Both the position numbers and the translations under genes were made by a program. From assembly GCA_050084985.1 (NCBI GenBank), contig JBITNC010000001.1, positions 82,956,001 through 83,020,000 on the forward strand: a stretch of DNA of 64,000 nt. Reading direction: 5' to 3'. This DNA comes from Nageia nagi. Lineage: Eukaryota; Pinophyta. Of this stretch, positions 1 to 12,225 are shown piece by piece; the stretch's first letter is position 1, and each line of letters starts with the position of its first letter. Below the pieces are notes generated by a model. That model worked only from the letters and a program-made list of their open reading frames with translations. It searched no databases and was not told where the DNA came from.

Positions 1-249
1 TTTATATTGTGAAAAAGAGACATGAGAAACATGAAATTTTTCTAAGCAATTTGGTCATACAAAATAATGATTCCACTTGCCTTAGGAGGAAAAAGAGTGA
101 TGCCCTAGTTTAAAGGTTGAAAGTCAACTTATATAAGCAAATTTTCAAAAAAAAAAGTCATTTTAACTTTTTCAATAACTAGAATTTGAGCATTCTAGTC
201 CTCTAGCCCCTCAAGTAATAATGTGCTACCAAATTCTTAATTTCCAATT

Positions 250-2330
250 TCTCATGTAGGTTGAGTTTGTACTATTATTTTACTTTTCAGAGATATTATG
301 TGATTGATTTTGATTCTTTTACTATGGTAAATGGAAATTAGAGAAAAATTGGGTACCCAATTACTAGAAGATGCAGTTACATTATAGAGTTACTATGATT
401 CCTTCCTTATGACCACACAGTGAGTTATTTTTAATTATGTAGTTTTACTTTTTTTTTTTAATTTAATTTACAATTTTGGAATTTTTGCTTTTCCAAATGA
501 ACTCAACTTTTCATTTTTTTCCTTGTAGGAGTGCAAGTTTCTCATGAGAGGAGGTCCTATGATGATAGCTACACTTAAGAAAGTGCAAACATGGCCAAGG
601 ATACCACATATCGATAATATCTTATATAGGTGTGGTCTTACAGATTTGGGTAATAGGATTTACCTCTTCTAATAATGCTAGCAGAGTGATGGGATCCTAA
701 ATATTGCACACTTCACCTACCCCCAAGTGAAATTTAAGTGACCTTACTTGATGTATACCATATCTAGGGTATCCTCATCAGGAGGAATTTGGTGCATCAC
801 CAAGAGCTTGTAGAAAATAATGTGTGTTAGCAAGAGGCTCTATGGCTCATGGGTGGGGTGGATCATGATTGGGAGCATCAAGTTGCCCATCTTGCAGATG
901 TGTGCCAATTTATACCAGCATGGTATCATCATTGGCTATATATTGTAGCTATCATAGCCATGTACTTATATCTAGATAAGAGTAGTTCAACTTTTTTAAT
1001 TGACCTAGTATGGATTGTTAGGCAGATTTGTGAGAGAGGGACTCAATTTTCTTGAGACCAATGGTTTTATCCTATTTGTATAGAAATTTATATGACTTAA
1101 TGAATGTTTACAAGATCAATATCATGATCGCACATGCAAGCCTACTACACCTTTGGGCCTATGATCACATAGATGTTATGCAGCTTGTAGGATTAAAAAG
1201 AGCTAGGGAGGATTTGAGTGACATAGCTCTTATGTGCTAGACCTCATGTGCTAATGGATATAGATACTCACATTCCCTATAGGCTCAAAGGAGGGATATT
1301 AATGGATTGTAGGTAAGGGAGCTTTCTTGGGTGTGTTTTTAAGATTTTGTATGGCATTTAAATGCACATCAACTTGCATGGGTTTGATAGAATTGCTTTC
1401 TCTAGAAATGAAGAAAGATTATAGAGCCCTACCATCTTGGTCATATTTTGTGATAATTTGGGATTCAATAAGATATCCCACTTGTACCCACAACATACAA
1501 GTGATATTTAGTGGAGAGGGACTTGCAAATAAGATCATAGATGATTATTGTGTGGAGGGATTCTTGGGAGGAGCCCAAGCAATGGATGCGATTATACATG
1601 AGTTGATGGCTCCCTAAGTTATCCTCAATTATGTTGCATGGTAGGTAGGTGTGCACCCAAGTGATATTGGCTTGGGTGAGGATGATAGCAATGATGGGGT
1701 GGCTACTAGTGAGGGATCAAAGGAGGATGATCCTTATTAGATTAATTATCTAATCCATGATGTATCTACCTAGGAGGATAAGGGAGTAAGAGGTTTAGCC
1801 ACTCTTTCCATAGCTACCCTAGCACCAGATAAAATGATAAGTTAGCTTATTGGTTTTTATATTTCATGTATAATTAGAAAGTGACTAATCTAATTTTTTT
1901 ATGGAATAGGAGCTCCAGATGCTAGGAATTCCTCTTTGGAGGTAGAGGTAGTGAGATTACAACCTTTAGAGATTGAGATTACTAGGTTATGACCTATGGA
2001 AGCCCAAATCACCACATTGTAGGCTAATTTGATAGCCAAGGATGTACATATTACCACATTGGAATAATCTATGAAAAGATTAAAGGAGCACTTGACTATG
2101 CCTTCACTAGATCAATAATGGTCCTTTATCTAAGGCTAGATTGATAAGATCAAGACCCAGGATAAAGAGATTGTTGCTTTGAAGGTGAAGTATGGTCAAG
2201 AATAGACCCTTTATGGAGCAATGGTTTATTATTGAGTGGTTAGACTTCATCCTCAAGGGCTGGTAGAAGCAACAACCATAAGGTCAAGTCTAGGATAGAT
2301 ATGATCAGTAGTGGTGGGAATGCCCACCTA
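250..2330 (+). pseudogene. Plant mobile domain (PMD)-like gene fragment, copy 1, antisense inside R1
   Basis: I read a broken coding sequence on the plus strand. Around 529-650 it encodes a segment with WPRIPHIDNIL and RCGL. Around 705-775 it encodes HLPPSEI, then VTLLDVYHI and GILIRRNLV, with stops at two positions. This matches the PMD family pattern of FHLP.GE.T.TL.DV followed by a GlyIle/GlyLeu-Pro motif. 849-1055 continues with VDHDWEHQVAHLADV, and about 1940-2230 has heptad-like L/I spacing suggesting a coiled coil. Two candidate introns are visible: 420-528 (GT...AG) and 1829-1909, where the donor is now AT. PMD proteins are known both as plant host proteins (MAIN/MAIL1) and inside transposons. 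There are many stops and frameshifts, and a short deletion near 650 relative to copy 2. The PMD call is from motif recall, not a search. Confidence 0.55.
420..528 (+). other. Candidate intron in PMD-like copy 1
   Basis: The sequence starts GTGAGT, is T-rich, and ends TTGTAG before GAGTGCAAG. The equivalent stretch in copy 2 (12643-12747) has the same ends and a similar length. It interrupts an otherwise alignable reading frame, so a spliced host-type gene is the simplest source. Confidence 0.5.
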
Positions 2331-3379
2331 GAATTATAGGGATGAGGCCCATTTTGTACCCTATGTATCATTTTTGTTAGTTATATATATTATATTTTTT
2401 TAATTTTTGGACTCAAGGACTTGTGTCAATGCAATAGTTTCTAGTTGGTTGCTTATTGTGAGTGGTTTTATCTTTCTATTGCTATTTGCTTAATACTAAA
2501 GGCACATGAGTTTGCAATCTACTTCATGAACCTAATATGAATTTTTAGCCTAAGATATATATTAAGGGAAATGAACCTATTATGAATCCTTCACTCACAA
2601 ACATGGAACAAGCAATCACAATGAAATATATATGCAATATGATCAATAATGATACAAAATAACCTAACCTAAGTGAATTAGATTCCATAGTAAAAAAGGG
2701 ATCCAAATGAAAAAGTGTGAGTTTTTTCTAGTAGATGACATGACATATAGCTTGAGACCAATTCATTATGTTCAACAATGTGTTTGGAATCTACAAATAT
2801 TTTCCTTGAAGATTCTATCCTTGGAAATGCACACTATTAGCAGCATAAAATAGGCCTTGCACATTGTTGGAAGCATATTCAAAAATAACCTAGTTCAAGG
2901 AGGAAAGGAAAAATATAGGAACATATGAAAATAGAATAGACCATGCACTGTATACATGTAAACAACTACTTAGAATGCATGAAAACACAAAAATATCTTA
3001 CCTAACTAAGATACACTATCTACAAATATGACAAAACTTAAGTAATTAATTTACATACTTGGGAAGATTTTTCTACCCAAATACAGTTTGTAGAGATAGA
3101 GACAAAAAGAGGCACATTTGGTTTAGCAATTTTCATGTTGTTGGTATCATACAAATAGTGTTGGATGCCATCAACAACATTCAATTTGACTCTATTTCTA
3201 ATTCTATTGCAAGGATCATGCTTGTATCAATGATTATTGGTAAAATAATGACATAATTTATTGAAAATACACCATACTAATTCAACGTATTGGTTTTGAA
3301 GTAGGTAGAGGATTAATGAAGACCCCTACTTGTTCATTATTAAGATGTATAGGTCCTACTTGCTTAGTTAGCTTAGCAT
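2331..3379. other. Noncoding spacer of R1 between PMD segment and gag
   Basis: No gene seen. The stretch is AT-rich and matches 16600-17500 in R3 closely, for example the CTACTTCATGA and ATGGAACAAGCAATCAC segments. It is therefore part of the element, not host DNA. Confidence 0.6.
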
Positions 3380-4470
3380 CCATCTTGATAGCACCCTTGT
3401 CAATGAAATCCTATATAATATGCTTTAGAGACCTACAATTGTGTGTTTGATGTCCAGGTACCCTATGATAATTACCAAATTCTTCATAGTAAAAATGCTT
3501 AGGCACACCATTAGGCAACTTGGGCTCAATAATAGGAGGCAACTCAATAAGTTCTTCATCCAAGAAAATATTAAGAATATTATCAATAGTATCGATCAAA
3601 GTAAACTATCATCTAGGTTTAGGGGTAGTTTTGTATTTATGAGTAACATTGTTTGCTTCAATCCTACTTGTATTTTTAGGGATTGATTTCTGACAGTGAG
3701 TGTTATCATTGTTCTTCATAGTATACAATTTTTTGATACATGGCTTTTTCTTGATAACTATGTCTATCATATCTCCTAGTGACATATCATGGTTAGAGAT
3801 GAGGAATAGTTTATATATAGGAAAGTGAACATTTGCAAAAGCATCATTTAGATCTTGTTCAATCATAGGGATTCTATTAGCCATTCATTTCCATACTTTT
3901 ACAAATTCCTTGAGAGATTGATTAGGTAATTGCCTAATTTTGCACAAATCCTTAAAATAGATTTTCTTAGCAATATTATATCTAAATTTTTGTAGGAATA
4001 ATGAATTAAATGTTCATACCTATCAATGCTATTTTTAGGAAGTTGAAAATACCATTTGAGAGCATAATCTTTTAGACTATGAGAGAATAATTTAGCTAAC
4101 AAGTCTCTATCATGTATAGATTCAATACCTTCTTCTTGGAACTTCCTAACATGCATCTTAGGATCTTGCATACCATCAAATTTAGTAAATTTGACACTCT
4201 TTTTCCTAGGAATGTTCTTAGGAAGAATTTTATTAGTTAGAGGCCTTTTGAGACAAGACAAGAAATCATCTTCATCAACTAAGATATTTTAAGGTGCTAA
4301 ATTGCCAATATTGGTTGAGTTCAATTTTGGGGATGGTGGTGTGGTTTGAGGATGATTATGAGGTGGGATATGAGGTGTACTATGAGGTTGTCTATGAGGT
4401 TTTATCTTGTGTATTTTTAAGTTTAGCCTCCTTCAAGGTAATAAATGGACCTATGCGGTTAACCCTCTCA
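3380..4470 (-). pseudogene. gag of R1 (broken)
   Basis: Minus-strand pieces at 4261-3899, 3884-3609 and 3599-3411 together resemble a retrotransposon Gag. The first contains KFTKFDGMQDPKMHVRKF and a KWYFQLPKNSIDRYEHL segment, which fits the retrotransposon gag domain pattern (W-x-x-x-L-P-x-x-S-I). The last contains NYHRVPGHQTHNCRSLKHII, a CCHC-knuckle-like region whose first cysteine is not seen. Such proteins package element RNA in virus-like particles. Several frameshifts and stops break the frame. It is closely related to the R3 gag at 17560-19735 and is shortened at its N-terminus. No protease or pol follows downstream on this strand. Confidence 0.7.
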
Positions 4471-4635
4471 TGCTCTAACTTGTTCAAAATTTTAGCTAGT
4501 ATTTTTAACTATTGTTGCAGAGGTTCTTTGTACCAATTAGTATTATCTTGAAGTTCAAGAAGGATAGTAGTTTTAATATGATGTACTTATAATTTCCAAT
4601 TGGGTTGTAATTTGTAAGTCTCATTAATCATGTTA

Positions 4636-4644
4636 GGTTCACCA
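4636..4644 (-). promoter_or_regulatory. Candidate primer-binding site of R1
   Basis: Reading minus, TGGTGAACC lies three bases after the LTR end. The same nine bases follow the LTR ends of R2, R3 and the plus-strand element at 43820. The TGG start fits pairing with a tRNA CCA end. I could not name the tRNA. Confidence 0.45.
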
Positions 4645-4647
4645 AAA

Positions 4648-5346
4648 TGTAGACCCAAAATAATACAATTAATTATTTATGGGGGTTAATTAATGCACTT
4701 TTGGTCTACTTTATTTTATTGATATATATCTAAAATATGGTAAATATGTTTAACTGGCATACATGTTCATTTTATCCTAATTACATATTCAATCAATTAA
4801 CAACATCATACATCAAAAACAAATATGCATTCATACATTAACATGCCATTAGCAATGTAAATGAGGTACATTGCTAATGGCATGGAATAAGTAAAATTAG
4901 AAGTGTGATAAGAAATATAAGATGTTTGAATGATCAATTAATCATATAATAAATATGAAATAGTAATAAGAAATTATGTTTGTTTAATTATAGACTTGAT
5001 ATTTGTAAGGGTCTTCCTTGAGACCATGTCGTTCTTCTTCATTTGTCTTTTGGTCTTGCTATGGCTTCTATAATATCCTATAGCTTGGTTATGATCTTTT
5101 ATCTAATCTTCAATTGATAGGGCCTACCACCTTCAGATCCTATGGATTCCCATCCTTTCTTTGGTTGTTTTTTATGTATTTATATAGCAACACTTGTACT
5201 ATAAGATTTGACCCGTAGGTCATGATATAATGGTCCATTACATTAAATACATTACTTTGGGTATTTTTAACTCTTTTTTACATAATAAATCATTGAGGCT
5301 CTAAAATGAATTGTTTAATAAAATAATTTATTTTTAGGTGTCTACA
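4648..5346 (-). repeat. LTR-a (about 699 bp), shared by R1 and R2
   Basis: In minus orientation it starts TGTAGACACC and ends GGGTCTACA, with the TG...CA ends typical of LTRs. A TATA-like CTATATAAA sits inside it near 5180. It is homologous to LTR-b, LTR-c and LTR-d. The left side carries the primer-site-like sequence and gag of R1. The right side carries a purine-rich tract and 3' UTR, so the single LTR serves as 5' LTR of R1 and 3' LTR of R2. Confidence 0.8.
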
Positions 5347-7060
5347 TTTTCTCCTATTTGGATGTGTGATTGAAGCAATGAAATTACATGTTCGAAGAAT
5401 AAGTGTAGAAGAAATATTTTTGAGAATTTTGAAATCTTTGTTTGCATTGCCCCTTATTGTTGTTGTTGTTGATGATGATGAGGGTCTCTTGCTATCCCCT
5501 TTTGAATTGGATGCCCTAGGAAAGATCCTTGAATGATGCAATGAATGCAAAATATAATGAAGAGTCTCTCTATAGGAATGATGCTATGAAGGTGATGGAA
5601 ATTACTATGCTATTAGGTAGCTGTATAGTTCCATATCCAATGTTGGAGATGGAAGATGTTTTTTTTCCCCTTGTACTACATCAACCATGAATCTAGTTAT
5701 TCCTTTGATTATGATGCCCAAGAACCATTTTTTCTTATGTATATGCCTTGAAATAGAGAGGATATACTTTGAATAAGATGGAATGGTGATGAAGTGGATG
5801 TTGGTGGTGGTGTAGGGAATAATGTACACACTACTGATGGCATGACATTCTTTGTATTTTGTTTTTCTCTTTAGGATGTAGAAACCTGCAATGAAGTATT
5901 AGTCATAAAAATGGGGTGTATGTACAATGAATTTCATCTTCCATTGATGATATGTCAATGTTAACAATCTACTTATAGTTGCATTTCCAATTTATCTTTT
6001 AAGTGAGTGAACTCTCACTAGCCATATTAATGGCCATCTACGATCATATGTTTTATGTCTATGATCTGAAAAAATTATGCTTTGAATTGGTTCAAAGAAA
6101 AAACTATATGGATACACATCAAGTTACATCATCCATTGGAGATGATCCAATGTCAACATCTTACTCATGGCTACATTACCAATTTATCTTTTAAGTAATT
6201 GAACTCTCACTAACCATGTCATAGGCCATTAATGATCATACATTTTATGTCTATGATTTGAAGACATTATGCTTTGAATTGGTTCATAGAAAAAATCATG
6301 TGGATACATAGCAAAATGCATAATCCATTAGAGATGATACAATGTCAACATCTTGCTCACCAACCATGAACTAGGTATGAACTAGCAATATTTGACCATA
6401 TATTCAATTTATCTATTCAATGATGATATAACTCAAGAGAGAGAATCTACTCAATTAGAATTGAAAATAATAATTCAGATATTCAATACAATGCAATATT
6501 TTATAGACAATACTATGATGCTATATTATACTAGATTTTCAAGGATATAATGGCATTAAATTTCATTAGTAAAACATGCATTTTATTTGAAAAAGCAATC
6601 ATAAGAATAGCATATGCAATGTTCACTTTTTATACTAGATAATTAGAGAAAATATAATGGTCTTAACTCATCAATGATAATTTTGCAATGAAGAGCATAA
6701 ATAATAGTAAAACATGTGAGATGAGATACCTTACTTTTACTTATCTTTATACCCATGTATGGGCAATTTTTTGCACTATGCAATTATGAATTATGAATTT
6801 TGGCCTTTTGATTTTTAATATTTAGTTTCCATCATGTCCCTAGCTAAAATTGAAATTGCCCGTAGTTGAAATTGAGTTTCCACCAACTAAGGCTATATCC
6901 ACTTTTTGTTGATTTTATATGTATATATATTTTTTAATGAAATGTGGCTAATATGAGATGCAATGACTACACCCATGATATGCAACCTACATGAAATGCA
7001 CCTTATATGATATGCATCATATATGATATGAAAAATTTAAAAACTATAATACATTAGGGG
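5347..7060 (-). other. R2 polypurine tract and 3' untranslated region
   Basis: Directly next to LTR-a the minus strand is purine-rich (CCAAATAGGAGAAAA), as expected for a polypurine tract before a 3' LTR. The rest is noncoding and is homologous to 10251-11400 in R3. Both copies contain a short GATGAT/TTGTTG run and a conserved stretch near 5590-5660. Short open frames occur on both strands, but none is convincing as a gene. It contains the tandem repeat listed at 5990-6380. Confidence 0.6.
5990..6380 (-). repeat. About 190-bp tandem repeat in R2 3' UTR, two copies
   Basis: The marker GAACTCTCACTA occurs at 6009 and 6201, giving a 192-bp step, and the sequence around each marker aligns. Related arrays lie at 10850-11400 (three copies) and, in opposite orientation, at 50870-51240 (two copies) in the plus-strand element. 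Confidence 0.8.
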
Positions 7061-7559
7061 GTGGTGGAACCTCCATTAGTTTAGCACATTTTGCTAAGAA
7101 AAATAGATTTTCTTTGCTTAGATTATCCTCTGCATTTTCTATACCTTGGGCTACTACTCTCTCAAGAAGATTAATAAATTCAATTTGTACCTCTGGAGGT
7201 AATGTATTGTGTTGTTGTAAATGATTATTAAGGAGTAAAATCTTGAATAGATACTTGTCAAAAGGTCAATCTTTCTATTTTATATATTCTTATAACTGAA
7301 ACTCAATTGAATCTAGCTGAACTTAAATTTTTCCTAAGTTTTCTTATCTAGCTAGATGTGCAAAATAAGAACCAGTACTTCCATTATTATTTTCACATCA
7401 TTAGTGATCTTCATGCAGTATGGCACATTGCTGATGGTATGCTTCCTCATCATATTTGTTTTGAAATTTCACAATTTAATTTTCAATCCCTAAATTTGAA
7501 GCATGCTGAGGGAGCTAATATTTACCTTATGAAATCATGTCTAAAATTATAAGTTTCAA
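7061..7559. other. R2 internal noncoding stretch
   Basis: No gene supported. It is AT-rich sequence between the R2 gag remnant and the R2 3' UTR. A G-rich run (TTAGGGGGTGGTGG) near 7047 lies at its left end. Confidence 0.4.
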
Positions 7560-8420
7560 ATCGTGCAAAGAATCTGTAGCATGATCCTTTCATTGATGAT
7601 AAATGTAATAAGCATCCTCATATTCCATTGGATTATCACTATCTTGTGTGCTTCTTTCTAAAAATATTAATAAACCTCTTTTCATTAGATCCCTTATAAT
7701 TAGCCTTTGTTGATGTCCACTAAGTATCTCAAAGTTGGGGGCCTCTTGATTAGGTGGTAGGGAACAATTGTGGGCATCTTGTGTTTTCAAATTTTCTTAA
7801 GATGTTACTCTTTGTCAAAATTATTTTGGTTTTGGTTGTGGTTGAGAAGATATTTGATTTTGTTTTTTTTTTTGCATATTTTTATTCTCAAACTTTTGCA
7901 TACAATATTGTATAGCATATGGATCTAACAATTTATCTAATTCTTTCCTTAGAGATGCATGATATTTTTCTTTTAATTCAAGATCATTATAAATTCCAAT
8001 CATCAAAGAAGGATTAACTAACATATGTGCTTTCATTTTTTAAAATTGATCTTTAAGTGTTAATTTTTCAAATGCAATATCATTCACTTAAAACTTATCC
8101 ATAGCATCCAAATTTAAATGTGCATCACAATCAAATTTAGCCATATAATCATCATCAATAACATTATCATGCACTTGATTTTCTATAACATTTGGCATAT
8201 CATCATTTGCAAAATTCAAGCATGAATTTGATAAACTTAATTCATCAAAAGATTTCCTATTATGCATAACATCCATAATTTTATCCATTTATTGTTTAGG
8301 ATGAGGTGCAAATAAATCACTTATCACATTCAAAAATTGAAACAAACTAGTTTTAAATGCCCTATCCATTAAAGAATGTAAGAAGATGGAAACAAAACAT
8401 TTTTATATGAAAATTTTTAT
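7560..8420 (-). pseudogene. gag-like remnant of R2
   Basis: Minus-strand pieces at 8288-8088, 8036-7821 and 7790-7590 read as one broken protein. The middle part has charged, helix-prone sequence (LRKELDKLLDPYAIQYC). The last part has LMKRGLLIFLER, then EYEDAYYIYHQ and KDHATDSLHDLK. This matches the Gag C-terminus seen in Tat-type elements, where Y-x-Y-H is followed by G/D-H-x-T and L-K. It differs clearly from the R1/R3 gag, so R2 is a related but distinct subfamily. At least two in-frame stops replace expected residues. Confidence 0.55.
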
Positions 8421-8916
8421 AAATATTAATAAAAATGCATGCAAAATGCTAAAAGTATTCTCCAAAAGTTCCCTACTATGATGACCAAAGGGGTTTAGCA
8501 AGTTTTTAGCATAAAACAAGTCACCAAATAGTTACAAAATGCCTTCAAAATGTATGATTTTTCAAGGTGACGTTTTCTACAAAAATAATTTCAACATCAC
8601 TCAAAATATGCAAATTTAGACCTATAAAAATTAGAAAAACTTCCCAATTATATTTATCTATTGTTTAGAAAATGTTTTCTAATGCTAGATCTCACCAAAT
8701 TTAAGAAAATGACCTTCAAAACTAGGGTTTTTTAGAGTGATATTTTTCAAGAAAATAATTTTATTTGAAGTAATAAAAGTTTCCAAATTGAAGAAAAGTT
8801 AATTTAACCAAAAAATAAAACAAAACCAAGGGTTTATAATGCAACACTCCTAAAAAAAGTTGACACCCTAAAATAAAAATTCTAGGGTTTGTAAGAATAG
8901 TCAAGGTTCACCAATA
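8421..8916 (-). other. R2 5' leader
   Basis: Noncoding stretch between LTR-c and gag on the minus strand. It aligns with 43050-43527, the leader of the minus-strand element at 40671-52579. It ends with TGGTGAACC at 8913-8905, the candidate primer-binding site. Confidence 0.55.
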
Positions 8917-9533
8917 CGTAGATCCAAAATAATGCATGTAATTATTAATGGGGATTAATTAATGCACTATTATGACTACTTAGTTTTATTGATATATATC
9001 AGGAATATAGAAATAATAATTAAAGGGCATACATGTTAATTTTATCCTAATTACATGTTCAGTAAATTAATGATATCATACACTAAAAACAAATATGCAT
9101 TCATACAATTGCACACTACTGGTGGCCTAAATGAGGCACATCAATAACAACATGGAATAAGTAAAATTACAACTGCAATAAAAGAATACGAAGATGAATG
9201 AATGAAAGATATGCATATAAGATATATTTCAAAAAAAATGTTTGCATATAACAAAGTTATATTACATTTACTAAAGTCTCTCTTTGATCCTCCTTTTCAT
9301 TCTCCTATTCGTCCATCCCTAACCTCCTTCGAAGATGATCCTCTTTTGGTTACTTTTGATGTCTTTATATAGCAACACTTATATTATAAGATTTGACCCC
9401 TAGGTCATAATATAATGGTCCATTACATGAATTACATAGCTTTGGGTATTGTTAATCCCTTTTTACATAATTCATCATTGAAGCTCTAAAATAAATTATT
9501 TAATAAATAATAATCTATTTTTAGGTGTCTATG
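8917..9533 (-). repeat. LTR-c (about 617 bp), 5' LTR of R2
   Basis: It is homologous to LTR-a and LTR-b. On the minus strand it starts CATAGACACC, where the expected TG is changed, and ends GGATCTACG. It is shorter than LTR-b through internal deletions. Only 11 bp (9534-9544, matching the start of a primer-binding site) separates it from LTR-b. Confidence 0.75.
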
Positions 9534-9544
9534 TTTCACCAAAA

Positions 9545-10250
9545 TGTAGATCCAAAATAATGCAATTAATTATTTATGGGGGTTAATTAATGCACTATTG
9601 GTCTACTTTATTTTATTGATATATATCTGAAATATGACAAAGATGTTTAATTAGCATACACATTCATTTTATCCTAATCATATATTCAATCAATTAACAA
9701 CATCATACATTAAAAATAAACATGAATTCATACATTAACATGCCATTAGTAGTTTAAATGAGGTATGTTGCTAATGGCATGGAAAAAGTAAAATTGGAAG
9801 TGTGATAAGAAATATAGGATTCTTGAATAATTAATTAATCATATAATAAATATGCAATAATAATTAGAAATGATGTTTGTTTAATTACAGACTTGATATT
9901 TGTAAGGGTCTTCCTTGAGACCTACACATCGTTCTTCTTCATTTTTCCTTTGGTATTACCATGGTTTCTATAATATCATGTAGCCTAGTTCTAATCTTCT
10001 ATCTAATCTTCAACTAATAGATCTTACCACCTTCAGATTCTATGGATGCCCCCCACCTTTCTTTGGTTGCTTTTGATGTCTTTATATAATAACAATTGTA
10101 CTATAAGATTTGACCCCTAGGTCATGATATAATGGTCTATTACATGAAATACATTGCTTTGTGTATTTTTAACCCCTTTTTACATAATACATCATTAAGG
10201 ATCTAGAATGAATTATTTAATAAATAATAATTCATTTTTAGACATCTACA
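9545..10250 (-). repeat. LTR-b (about 706 bp), 3' LTR of R3
   Basis: On the minus strand it starts TGTAGATGTC and ends GGATCTACA. A TATA-like stretch lies near 10080. On its right the minus strand has a clear polypurine tract (AGAGGGGCAAA), marking it as the 3' LTR of R3. Its left side retains TTTTGGTGAAA, the start of a primer-binding site, so it also once served as a 5' LTR. Confidence 0.8.
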
Positions 10251-12225
10251 TTTGCCCCTCTTTGGAGGTGTGATCAAAGCAATGAAATTACATGTCCAAA
10301 AAATAAGTATAGAAGAAATTATTTTGAGAACTTTGAACTCTTTGTTGGATTGCCCCTTGTTGTTGTTAATGATGATGATGATGATGATGAGGGTCCCTTG
10401 CTACCCCCTTTTGACTTGGATAACCTAGGAAAGATCCTTGAATGGTGCAACCAAGGCAAAATTTGATGAAGAGTCTCTATCCAAGAATGCTGCTATGAAG
10501 ATGATGGAAATTACTATGCTATTAGGTAGCTGTATAGTTCCATATCCAATGTTGGAGATGGAAGATGTATTTTTTCCCCTTTGTACTGTTCTAACTAGGA
10601 ATCTATCCATTCATTTTATTTTTATGACTAGGAACCATTCACAATTATGTCTATACCTTGAAATAGAGAGGATCTGATTTGAATAAGATGGAATGGTGAT
10701 GAAGCAGACATTGCTGGTGGTGTAGGGAATAGTGTACATGTCATTGATAGCATGAAATTATTTGTATTTTCTTCTACTCTTTAGGATGTAGAAACCTATA
10801 ATGAAGTATTAATCATAAAATGGGGTGGATGTATAATGAGTTTCATATTCCATTGATGATGAGTCAATATTAGCAATCTACTTATGATTCCATTACCAGT
10901 TTGTCTTTTGAGTGAGTGAACTCTCACTAACCATATCGATAGTCATTGATGATCATACATTTTATGTCTATGATTTGAAGATATTATGATTTAGATTGGT
11001 TCAAAGAAAAAATCATGTGGATACACAAGTTGCATTATCCATTAGAGATGATCCAATGTTAATATCTTTCTTATGATTGTATCATCGATTTATCTTTTAA
11101 TTGAGTAAACTCTCACTAATCATGTCATAGGCCATTGATGATCATACATATTATATCTATGATCCAAAGATATTATGCTTTGGATTGGTTTAAAGCAAAA
11201 ACCATGTGGATACATAATAAGTTACATAATCAATTGGAGATGATACAATGTTAGCATCCTTCTCAATGCTACATCATTAGTTTATCTTTTAATTCAGTGA
11301 ACTCTCACTAGTCATGTCGTTGGCCATTGATGGTCATACATTTTAATTTCTATGACCTAAATATATTATGCTATATGAAAAGGATGAAATAAATATAATA
11401 TTATCCTGTAAGAGATACAATATTTGCTCATGGAGGACCATGGCTACAAAAATGATCCTTAGTTTTTCAAGGAAATCTAGTTCAAATCTATCATTCATAT
11501 GATCATCAATAAAGAACATAATGAAATTCATGAGAAAATACTTGAGTTTCAACTATGTAGTAGTCTTGGAACATAATTTGCACAAATTTTTAAAGAAGAT
11601 TGATGCTACTGGTGGCATGAAATATGCCAAATTTGCTAATCCTATCTTCAACAATAGTGATCATTAACCTAAAAATATGTCATTTCCATAAAGAGAATAG
11701 AAAATAACATCAAAACATGATGAAATATTGACATCCCCTACTTTTATATATTTGTAGTAATTTTAGGCCATGGTAGCATAGAATTGCCTATTTTGTATGT
11801 AGGATTTTGGAAGGCCTATAGCAACCATAGTTTTGTATCATTGCAATGTATGGATGCAACAAAATAAGTTTGGAGATTGAAAAAATAAATTTTGGAACAT
11901 GCCCCAAGTAGCTATAGGTAGATGTGTCTAGAATCCCTCATTTCAATGTTCATAATATTCCTTTCACAACTACATAGAACTATTAGATAGACATAATGGA
12001 AGAAATTATTTGAAAGTTTATTTAAATTACCTTTTTCCATGCCCTTGATGGTGTATTTTTAATACAAATTTAATAAAAAATGATAATTTCTTTGTTTACA
12101 TTTTTTGGATAGGTAGGTGATATTTGAAGGAACTTCCTAAATTATTTTGAGAGATTTTCATTTAATTGCATGCATAATTCATCAAAATCCATGCTACTAG
12201 CAATGTGAAAATCACACTTTTATAC
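10251..12225 (-). other. R3 polypurine tract and 3' UTR
   Basis: It starts next to LTR-b with a purine-rich minus-strand tract and then aligns with R2 5347-6400. Open frames on both strands near 10425-10677 overlap each other and lack any recognisable domain. I treat them as non-genic. It contains the tandem array at 10850-11400. Confidence 0.6.
10850..11400 (-). repeat. About 190-bp tandem repeat in R3 3' UTR, three copies
   Basis: The marker ACTCTCACTA recurs near 10918, 11107 and 11299, giving steps of about 189 and 192 bp. Each unit also carries a GATCATACAT-TTTATGTCTATGA-like block. Sequence is shared with the arrays at 5990 and 50870. Confidence 0.8.

Larger units (their letters stand above)
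1..5346 (-). mobile_element. R1: partial non-autonomous Ty3/gypsy-type LTR element
   Basis: Read on the minus strand the order is 5' LTR (5346 to 4648), primer-binding-site-like sequence, gag (about 4470 to 3380), a noncoding spacer, then a PMD-like gene fragment in the opposite sense. The element runs off the left edge, so its 3' LTR is not seen. No protease, RT or integrase motif was found between gag and the PMD segment. The same order, with the same junctions, recurs in R3 (9545-20102). This shows that the arrangement existed before the family amplified. Assignment to Ty3/gypsy rests on gag similarity and on LTR sequence shared with the neighbours. Confidence 0.7.

Noticed and set aside
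1465-1656. Minus-strand open frame within PMD copy 1
   Set aside because: Shadow of the plus-strand PMD-like coding sequence, with no domain.
5990-6380. Regular repeats considered as a CRISPR array
   Set aside because: Units are about 190 bp with no short repeat/spacer structure, and the context is a plant retroelement.
10425-10677. Opposing open frames on both strands, also readable in the R2 copy near 5560
   Set aside because: They overlap on both strands within the 3' UTR, have no domain, and similarity follows from repeat copying.
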